Origin: Bacillota bacterium
Lineage (GTDB): Bacteria; Bacillota; Clostridia; Christensenellales; SZUA-584
NCBI GenBank assembly: GCA_023441905.1
Contig: JAEZNC010000280.1
Span: forward strand, 1 to 15,812
Direction of reading: 5' to 3'
Length of the DNA: 15,812 bases
Shown: positions 1 to 4,490 of the stretch, in pieces
How the letters are laid out: each line of letters opens with the position of its first letter
Position numbering within the stretch: position 1 is the stretch's first letter
Translations under genes and position numbers: made by a program
The notes under the pieces: model-generated
What the model saw: only the letters and a program-made list of their open reading frames with translations
What the model was told of the DNA's origin: nothing
The model's database searches: none

Positions 1-176
1 CCGCAGTAACCGGCAATATCGCCGTCCGCTTCCGCGACGATATAATGAGACAGATCGTTCTCGAGAATGTCGGTATATATTGATTCGAGTGTCCAGGGCT
101 GTTTAAAGCATGACGTCTCCACCTTATAAATATCTCCGATGTCTTCCCTTAAAGCCTTTCTGTATATGACGTTCAT
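1..176 (-). CDS. rimI: Ribosomal-protein alanine N-acetyltransferase RimI (N-terminal part, runs off the left edge)
   Basis: Reading leftwards from an ATG at 176-174 gives 58 codons that begin MNVIYRKALREDIGDIYKVE and continue with a CFKQPWTLESI stretch. The pattern of a GNAT N-terminus followed by C/S-F-x-x-P-W is typical of RimI, which acetylates the N-terminus of a ribosomal protein in the cytoplasm. The start codon overlaps the tsaB stop in an ATGA junction (173-176), so translation is probably coupled. The acetyl-CoA binding motif lies beyond the window. RimI next to tsaB and tsaE is a common bacterial arrangement, with tsaD often next. Family assignment rests on the N-terminal third only. 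Confidence 0.85.
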   Translation of the reverse strand, partial: MNVIYRKALREDIGDIYKVETSCFKQPWTLESIYTDILENDLSHYIVAEADGDIAGYC

Positions 177-853
177 TGGCTTTTGCCCGCACGTACGCGT
201 TCAGCCTGTGTTTCGCGTAAATAAAACGGCTCCAGTGTGTAAGCGTCCTGGCTGATGCCAGCCTGAAACAAGGCGTAGGCCGCATGCCCGACCGAACCGG
301 CGCGCTGCAGCACGATGCCTTCGTGCGCTATGCGGAAAGCCGGGTTTGCGTTTAATATCTTTTCTCTGTGCAGCACGGCGGCATCTCCCACAAACAGGGC
401 AGGCTGCCCTTTGAGCTCCTCCAGCACGCTGTCCAAAAGCACCGCGCGGTAATCGGTTATTCTTTCGCCGTTTTGATACGATGCCGTATAGACTTCGCCG
501 CGCCGGGCATCGATCGCGGCGCAAACCGTCCCGTCGGCTCCCGATACGTTCTGCGCAAGCGCGTCCAGCGTATTGACGCCAATCACAGGCTTTTGAGATG
601 CATGCGCAAACGCCTTCATCATGCCGATGCCAATACGCAAGCCGGTGAAGGAACCGGGGCCTGCCGCACATGCAAACAAATCCACGTCTTTGATATCAAT
701 ATCCGCACATGACAGACAAAAATCAATCATCGGGCCTATCGTTTCCGAGTGGGTCTTTTTATTGTTCATATAGGCTTCGGACAATATTTTTTTGTCCTGC
801 AAAACAGCCGCCGAGCAAACGCCGCCCGACGTGTCAGCCGCAAGTATGATCAT
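173..853 (-). CDS. tsaB: tRNA threonylcarbamoyladenosine biosynthesis protein TsaB
   Basis: The protein is 226 residues, the usual TsaB length. It starts MIILAADTSGGVCSAAV, the degenerate ASKHA-fold nucleotide-binding edge of the family, and carries the hallmark AAGPGSFTGLRIG segment near residues 63-75. TsaB is a non-catalytic partner of TsaD and TsaE in the cytoplasmic complex that moves threonylcarbamoyl from threonylcarbamoyl-AMP to A37 of ANN-decoding tRNAs (t6A). The gene overlaps tsaE upstream (ATGA at 850-853) and rimI downstream (ATGA at 173-176), so the three form one translationally linked operon. Nothing is missing or truncated. Confidence 0.95.
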   Translation of the reverse strand: MIILAADTSGGVCSAAVLQDKKILSEAYMNNKKTHSETIGPMIDFCLSCADIDIKDVDLFACAAGPGSFTGLRIGIGMMKAFAHASQKPVIGVNTLDALAQNVSGADGTVCAAIDARRGEVYTASYQNGERITDYRAVLLDSVLEELKGQPALFVGDAAVLHREKILNANPAFRIAHEGIVLQRAGSVGHAAYALFQAGISQDAYTLEPFYLRETQAERVRAGKSQ

Positions 854-1269
854 TGCGCCCTCTTTTCTTCTATCTCAATTAAACGCGGCTCGCTGCCGGA
901 GCCTTCGATTTTGACAATGATATTGGCATCTAAATCCGCAGCGTTCTCCGGCCATTCGATCACGCAGACATTGTCTGCGCCGAGAAAGTCGTAAAAGCCG
1001 ATATGCTCAAGCTCCTGCTCGTCTTCGATGCGGTAAAGGTCGAAATGGCACAGTGTCAGCCGTCCCGCGTACTGCCTCATCAGCGTAAAAGTCGGGCTGG
1101 TGACGTCTTCGCAGATATCAAGCCCCTTGGCAAACCCTTTGGCAAACACGGTTTTACCGGCACCAAGCCCGCCGTACAGAGCGATCACATCACCCTGCTT
1201 TGCCGACTGCCCCATTCTTTCACCGATTTCGTATGTCTCTTGCGCCGTGCTGGCTGTATATGTCTTCAT
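850..1269 (-). CDS. tsaE: tRNA threonylcarbamoyladenosine biosynthesis ATPase TsaE
   Basis: This 139-residue protein has a Walker A motif GGLGAGKT at residues 33-40, then TSPTF, the HFDLYRIED segment and an IEWPENA stretch, in the order usual for TsaE. TsaE is the small P-loop ATPase that works with TsaB and TsaD in t6A37 formation; its ATP hydrolysis is thought to drive turnover of the complex. It is the first gene of the tsaE-tsaB-rimI operon. A sigma-A-like promoter lies about 35 bases upstream. No strong Shine-Dalgarno sequence precedes the ATG (only a weak GGCAG), but the start matches family length and no better start is visible. Confidence 0.95.
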   Translation of the reverse strand: MKTYTASTAQETYEIGERMGQSAKQGDVIALYGGLGAGKTVFAKGFAKGLDICEDVTSPTFTLMRQYAGRLTLCHFDLYRIEDEQELEHIGFYDFLGADNVCVIEWPENAADLDANIIVKIEGSGSEPRLIEIEEKRAQ

Positions 1270-1302
1270 AAAAAAACTGCCGTTCTTATTTTACTTTTTA
1301 GA

Positions 1303-1331
1303 AGTATACAAGAAAAAGCCCTGAAAAGCAA
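1303..1331 (-). promoter_or_regulatory. Candidate sigma-A promoter of tsaE-tsaB-rimI
   Basis: On the minus strand, TTGCTT (1331-1326) and TATACT (1308-1303) are separated by exactly 17 bases, a good match to the housekeeping consensus. It lies between the ribU terminator hairpin and the tsaE start, where an operon promoter would be expected. Confidence 0.55.
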
Positions 1332-1332
1332 C

Positions 1333-1354
1333 GGCGCGGCATTTCTGCCGCGCC
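1333..1354 (-). terminator. Probable intrinsic terminator after ribU
   Basis: A perfect 9-bp GC-rich stem (GGCGCGGCA / TGCCGCGCC) with a four-base loop lies 40 bases past the ribU stop. On the minus strand it is followed by GTTGCTTTTC, a weak U tract, so termination may be incomplete. The T-rich stretch overlaps the -35 of the tsaE promoter. Confidence 0.6.
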
Positions 1355-1393
1355 CTGTTCATTTGTTTTAACGCGTTGAATGATCCGCTGATA

Positions 1394-2005
1394 TTACTTA
1401 TACTTGTGCAGCAACGGTGAAAGCGGCTTGTAAAGCAGACCTGTAATCAGGCACACAGTGATACACTTGAAGACGTTGAAGGGCACAACCGCAAACAAAA
1501 TGTACGTCCATGCGCTTGTGATGCCGGGGTTAACGGCAGCAGCCAATTGTATGATGGCATCCACCGAAGAGCCGAAAAACAGCCATGCGTAAAAAGGTAT
1601 CAACACGAAATAATTCATTAGCGGGCCCACAACAAAAGACATCACCGCGCTGCCTGATACCATACCAATCGCCGCGCCCTTGCGAGATTTTTTGTGTTTG
1701 TAAATCAAAGAAGCGGTGAGCACCAGCGATGCGCTGATGACAAAATCAGCGATTTCACCCACGCCCATCGTTGACGAAAACGGCAGATAGATAAGGTTTT
1801 TCACGAGCAGTATCGCAGTGCCGGCAACAGGGCCCAGCGCATAGCCTCCGATCAGCGCGGGGATGTTGCTTAAATCGAGCTTCAAAAAGCCCGGTATCAG
1901 CGGAAGCGGCGTTTCAAGGAAACGCAGAATTGTGGCAATGGCCGCCAGCACACCGGCCGTGACGATGAACAATAGTTTTCGTGACGAAGCAGATCTTGTT
2001 GACAT
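1394..2005 (-). CDS. ribU: Riboflavin ECF transporter substrate-binding subunit RibU
   Basis: The gene encodes about 203 residues with some five or six hydrophobic segments. Residues near 28-66 (RFLETPLPLIPGFLKLDLSN, then IPALIGGYALGP) match the conserved first part of RibU S components, where the F-L-K-x-D-x-S-x-I-P pattern is characteristic. RibU binds riboflavin outside the cell and works with the shared EcfA/EcfA'/EcfT energising module, which is not encoded here. I chose the ATG at 2005-2003 because AAAGGA (2017-2012) sits six bases upstream; an upstream in-frame ATG at 2044 falls inside the terminator hairpin of the leader. An FMN riboswitch directly upstream confirms the flavin role and predicts repression when FMN is plentiful. 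Confidence 0.93.
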   Translation of the reverse strand: MSTRSASSRKLLFIVTAGVLAAIATILRFLETPLPLIPGFLKLDLSNIPALIGGYALGPVAGTAILLVKNLIYLPFSSTMGVGEIADFVISASLVLTASLIYKHKKSRKGAAIGMVSGSAVMSFVVGPLMNYFVLIPFYAWLFFGSSVDAIIQLAAAVNPGITSAWTYILFAVVPFNVFKCITVCLITGLLYKPLSPLLHKYK

Positions 2006-2026
2006 CAATATTCCTTTCTCAGAGCT

Positions 2027-2057
2027 AAAAAGGCTCTGAAGCATTCTTCAGAGCCTT
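2027..2057 (-). terminator. Riboswitch-controlled terminator in the ribU leader
   Basis: A perfect 12-bp stem (arms 2057-2046 and 2041-2030, loop of four) is followed on the minus strand by five T residues (2031-2027). It sits between the FMN aptamer and the ribU Shine-Dalgarno sequence, the standard place for the expression platform of a transcription-terminating OFF switch. Confidence 0.85.
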
Positions 2058-2082
2058 GGCATATCTAAAATTGGATACGCTT

Positions 2083-2186
2083 TCTTCTCTCATCCAGACT
2101 ATACTGTCGGTTACGGAATTACACCGTATCAGCTTTCGCTCGCGGACTATCACCGCCGGTAAGGGAATTTCACCCTCCCCCGAAGA
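2083..2186 (-). promoter_or_regulatory. FMN riboswitch (RFN element) controlling ribU
   Basis: Read on the minus strand, the segment carries the near-invariant RFN blocks in order: TCTTCGGGG at the P1 5' side, AGGGTGAAATTCCC, ACCGGCGGTGATAGTCCGCG, GTGTAATTCCG, CCGACAGTATAGTCTGGATG and GAGAGAAGA closing P1. P3 is short, capped by GCGAAAGC. FMN binding should favour the downstream terminator hairpin and stop transcription before ribU. All conserved core positions I can recall are present, so the aptamer looks functional. Confidence 0.96.
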
Positions 2187-2209
2187 CATGCACTAATTAA
2201 ATTTTATTT

Positions 2210-2238
2210 ATTTTACATCTATTCTATAATAAAGTCAA
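2210..2238 (-). promoter_or_regulatory. Candidate sigma-A promoter of the ribU leader
   Basis: TTGACT (2238-2233) and TAAAAT (2215-2210) on the minus strand are spaced by 17 bases. Transcription would begin about 15-20 bases before the aptamer. The -35 box overlaps the TGA stop codon of the upstream gene. Confidence 0.6.
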
Positions 2239-2807
2239 TTTGTACGATTCAACTTTTTCAAAAATATCTGCAAATCATTGATGTCGCTGAATATCCTCCC
2301 GTCTTCCAGCTGCTCCTGCTGCTGCTTGCTGAGTTTTGCAAAGTCTATATCCACATCGATATAAACATCCTGCTTATCCGTCCCGGCTGCCGTACGATAT
2401 ACGGCGAGTTTATCCGCGTTTCTCTTCAGCAAAAAATGTTCCGGGCAATAACACTCCAGTCTCTTTTTCAGCACAACCTCATCGGCGGAAAACGACACGA
2501 TGACGATATCAGGATATTTATTTTTGAGCTTTGTGAACGTCAGCCCGATGATATCGGGATCGGGCTGCGTATCGACATATAAATGATGTCGGCACATCTC
2601 GTATTCATAATCCCACGTGATCACGGCATCAGCGGCAATGCGGTCGTTGTCTGCTTCGGCTTGTACAGCCTCATCATCATCGTCCGCCTTTTCAGCCACA
2701 ACGCGCGGTTCGCTGTCGGCAATTAAATAACCGATGAGCCCGGAAGCCGCGATTACCGTCAGCATGATTAGAAATATGATGAGCTTTCTGTGATTTCGAA
2801 AGAACAT
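2235..2807 (-). CDS. Membrane-anchored protein with a BofC-like C-terminal domain
   Basis: From the ATG at 2807-2805 the product is 190 residues: basic N-terminus, one hydrophobic helix near residues 8-30, a very acidic linker (33-59, including ADDDDE), then a folded region. Residues about 118-187 (ECYCPEHFLLKRN, LAVYR, YIDVDIDFAKLS, then LEDGRIFSDINDLQIFLKKL) resemble from memory the BofC C-terminal domain, in which Bacillus has FFQIDLERLES and LLKGIPFRTKAEFEDVIEHM. BofC in Bacillus restrains the SpoIVB signal that activates SigK. Transferring that role here is inference; a generic anchored envelope protein is the alternative. The gene follows yebC by 61 nt, and the yebC terminator ends just before its start. 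Confidence 0.55.
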   Translation of the reverse strand: MFFRNHRKLIIFLIMLTVIAASGLIGYLIADSEPRVVAEKADDDDEAVQAEADNDRIAADAVITWDYEYEMCRHHLYVDTQPDPDIIGLTFTKLKNKYPDIVIVSFSADEVVLKKRLECYCPEHFLLKRNADKLAVYRTAAGTDKQDVYIDVDIDFAKLSKQQQEQLEDGRIFSDINDLQIFLKKLNRTN

Positions 2808-2848
2808 AAAAATAATACCCCCGTGACACATCCGTCTTCGGGGGTATT
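2807..2848 (-). terminator. Intrinsic terminator after yebC, overlapping the next gene's translation start region
   Basis: On the minus strand, AATACCCCCG (2848-2839) pairs with CGGGGGTATT (2823-2814). A further GAC/GTC pairing lies inside, and ATTTTT follows. This is a strong intrinsic terminator for yebC. The 3' arm's G-run is also the only Shine-Dalgarno-like sequence for the downstream ATG at 2807. Confidence 0.75.
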
Positions 2849-2868
2849 TTCTGTCGGGGTCAAAGCTT

Positions 2869-3597
2869 TTATTCGTCCATTTCCGCGTTGTGATAAACGT
2901 TTTGGACATCGTCATTGTCTTCAAGCATATCAAGCATCTTTTGCACGCCCTGCTCGATATCCTCCGTGACCTTCACTGTGTTGGAAGGCACAAGCTGTAT
3001 TTCTGCCATGGCAAATTCGAATCCCGCTTTTTCGAGCGCGTCATAAACCTGCGAAAATGCTGCCACATCCGTTGTGATTTCCATCGCGTCTCCGTCGTCT
3101 TCAACATCATGAGCGCCCGCGTCAAGAGCCGCCATCATAAGCTCGTCCTCATCAAGGCTGTCCGTTTTTTCTATGATGATGACGCCTTTTCTCTCAAACA
3201 TCCATGCCACACAGCCCGTCGCGCCGAGCGAGCCGCCGTTTTTATCAAAGCTGTGGCGAACCTCTCCCGCGGTTCTGTTGCGGTTGTCTGTAAGAGCTTC
3301 AACGATCACAGCCACACCGCCGGGGCCGTATCCCTCATAGACGATCGATTCATAGTTGATATTTCCCAGCTCGCCCGCCGCCTTTTTAATGGAGCGCGTG
3401 ATGGTATCGTTGGGCATATTGTTTGCTTTAGCCTTCGCCACCACATCTTTAAGCTTGGAGTTGCCATCCGGATCTGCCCCGCCTTCTTTAACAGCCACCG
3501 CAATCTCTCTGCCGATTTTTGTGAAAATCTTACCGCGTTTTGCATCGGTACGCTCTTTCTTATGTTTGATATTTGCCCATTTGGAATGTCCGGACAT
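2869..3597 (-). CDS. yebC: YebC/PmpR-family protein
   Basis: The 242-residue protein starts MSGHSKWANIKHKKERTDAK and continues with GKIFTKIGREI, the universal YebC N-terminus, and has the usual family length. Later family blocks are present: NIMPNDTI-like (NNMPNDTITRSIKKA), YEGYGPGGVAVIVE and NKNG-type residues (SFDKNGGSLG). Members have been described as transcriptional regulators and, more recently, as ribosome-associated factors that relieve stalling at proline-rich stretches; which applies here cannot be told from sequence. AGAGGTGA lies just before the ATG. It has its own promoter candidate upstream and a strong terminator downstream, so it is probably mainly monocistronic, with read-through into the BofC-like gene possible. 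Confidence 0.96.
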   Translation of the reverse strand: MSGHSKWANIKHKKERTDAKRGKIFTKIGREIAVAVKEGGADPDGNSKLKDVVAKAKANNMPNDTITRSIKKAAGELGNINYESIVYEGYGPGGVAVIVEALTDNRNRTAGEVRHSFDKNGGSLGATGCVAWMFERKGVIIIEKTDSLDEDELMMAALDAGAHDVEDDGDAMEITTDVAAFSQVYDALEKAGFEFAMAEIQLVPSNTVKVTEDIEQGVQKMLDMLEDNDDVQNVYHNAEMDE

Positions 3598-3625
3598 ATG
3601 TCACCTCTTAAAAAAATCTCTTGGT

Positions 3626-3655
3626 ATCATAACACAAAACGCTTATGGGTGACAA
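3626..3655 (-). promoter_or_regulatory. Candidate sigma-A promoter of yebC
   Basis: TTGTCA (3655-3650) and TATGAT (3631-3626) on the minus strand are 18 bases apart and lie 29 bases before the yebC start, within the 78-nt gap after yunB. No terminator is visible between yunB and this promoter. Confidence 0.5.
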
Positions 3656-3675
3656 TGCTGTTGTTTGAGCCGGGG

Positions 3676-4347
3676 TTAAGGATTATTGAGCATGCTGTCG
3701 GGCAGAAGGTTGAGCATATCATCGGTATTCGCCACATCCACATAGCTCTGCGGCACATCGCCGATGATGATGGTTTCCGAGATGAGCACCTGTGTGGATA
3801 TCTCCACGGTTTGTGCCGTATTTCCGACGAGTATCCGCACCGTCGCATTGAGCACGATGAATATCTTTTGCCGGGTCTGATTGATACCCGCAGCTTCGAA
3901 CTCCGTCTTGAAATCCGTCGTGACGGAACCGACGGGTTCCACGCGCACTTCGACGGCGGGTCCCCGCCCCGTGAGCATCTGCCCGCCTAGCACGGTGCCG
4001 AGCGGAATGCTGATCCCCTGTTCTCCGATGTTCAAAATTTTATCCTGCGCCGTAATGGCTGTGCTGGCGGCAAGATTGTTCATGAGAACAGTATTTGCGC
4101 TGACAAGTGTGATTTTTCCCTGATCGTCTTTTTGGATGTTAATCAAATCCGAATACGAAATATCGTTTCCTATTGTTTCGCGGACTGCTTCGTTCATGGC
4201 TTTCACCGCGATGGCACGTAGCCGGGCTTCAGACAAACTCAATATGGTCGGCCGGATTGTATTGTCAACCAAGATATATCCCACCACTGCCAAAGCAATG
4301 AAGAAAACTAAAATCCAAATTTTAAAATGGTGCCTGCGTTTTTTCAT
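3676..4347 (-). CDS. yunB: Sporulation protein YunB
   Basis: From the ATG at 4347-4345, preceded by AAGGTGAT, the product is 223 residues: a basic start, one membrane helix (about 10-27), then a folded region. Family-typical segments are visible: ARLRAIAVKAMNEAV, NTVLMNNLAAS, ISIPLGTVLGGQMLTGRGP, FEAAGINQTRQKIFI and the C-terminal QVLISETIIIGDVPQSY block. In Bacillus YunB is made in the mother cell under SigE and affects spore formation; its molecular function is not established. Longer upstream extension is possible in frame but lacks a ribosome binding site. It is transcribed divergently from the neighbouring penicillin-binding protein gene. Confidence 0.88.
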   Translation of the reverse strand: MKKRRHHFKIWILVFFIALAVVGYILVDNTIRPTILSLSEARLRAIAVKAMNEAVRETIGNDISYSDLINIQKDDQGKITLVSANTVLMNNLAASTAITAQDKILNIGEQGISIPLGTVLGGQMLTGRGPAVEVRVEPVGSVTTDFKTEFEAAGINQTRQKIFIVLNATVRILVGNTAQTVEISTQVLISETIIIGDVPQSYVDVANTDDMLNLLPDSMLNNP

Positions 4348-4362
4348 TTTATCACCTTGTTT

Positions 4363-4391
4363 ACAGTATGCTGACCGCCGCATTATTAAGC
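4363..4391 (-). promoter_or_regulatory. Weak SigE-type promoter candidate for yunB
   Basis: On the minus strand, CATACTGT (4370-4363) resembles the SigE -10 consensus CATACAnT, and GCTTAAT (4391-4385) lies 14 bases upstream with five of seven matches to the -35. It ends 15 bases before the yunB start, which is close. Support is the match and the expected regulon only. Confidence 0.3.
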
Positions 4392-4417
4392 ACTTGAACT
4401 GAAAATGTAAATAAATC

Positions 4418-4441
4418 GCGACAATGGTGTCGCATCGATGC
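4418..4441. repeat. Two adjacent palindromes in the yunB/PBP divergent gap
   Basis: GCGACA-ATGG-TGTCGC (4418-4433) is a 6-bp inverted repeat. It abuts the perfect 10-bp palindrome GCATCGATGC (4432-4441). Together they end nine bases before the TATAAT of the rightward gene and cover its -35 region, a likely place for an operator. Confidence 0.5.
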
Positions 4442-4444
4442 AAG

Positions 4445-4455
4445 TATGGTATAAT
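4445..4455 (+). promoter_or_regulatory. Extended -10 promoter of the rightward PBP gene
   Basis: TATGG directly before a perfect TATAAT (4450-4455) forms an extended -10 element (TRTGn). The -35 position holds only a poor match (GTGTCG, 17-base spacer), as is common for extended -10 promoters. Transcription would start about 29 bases before the ATG. Confidence 0.6.
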
Positions 4456-4490
4456 TGTTACGAATAAATCTTGATTAAAGGTGTCATTGC

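Noticed and set aside
2890..3990. A 366-codon open frame on the plus strand opposite yebC and yunB
   Set aside because: It runs antisense across two well-recognised genes, has no ribosome binding site of note and a His/Arg-rich composition typical of a shadow frame.
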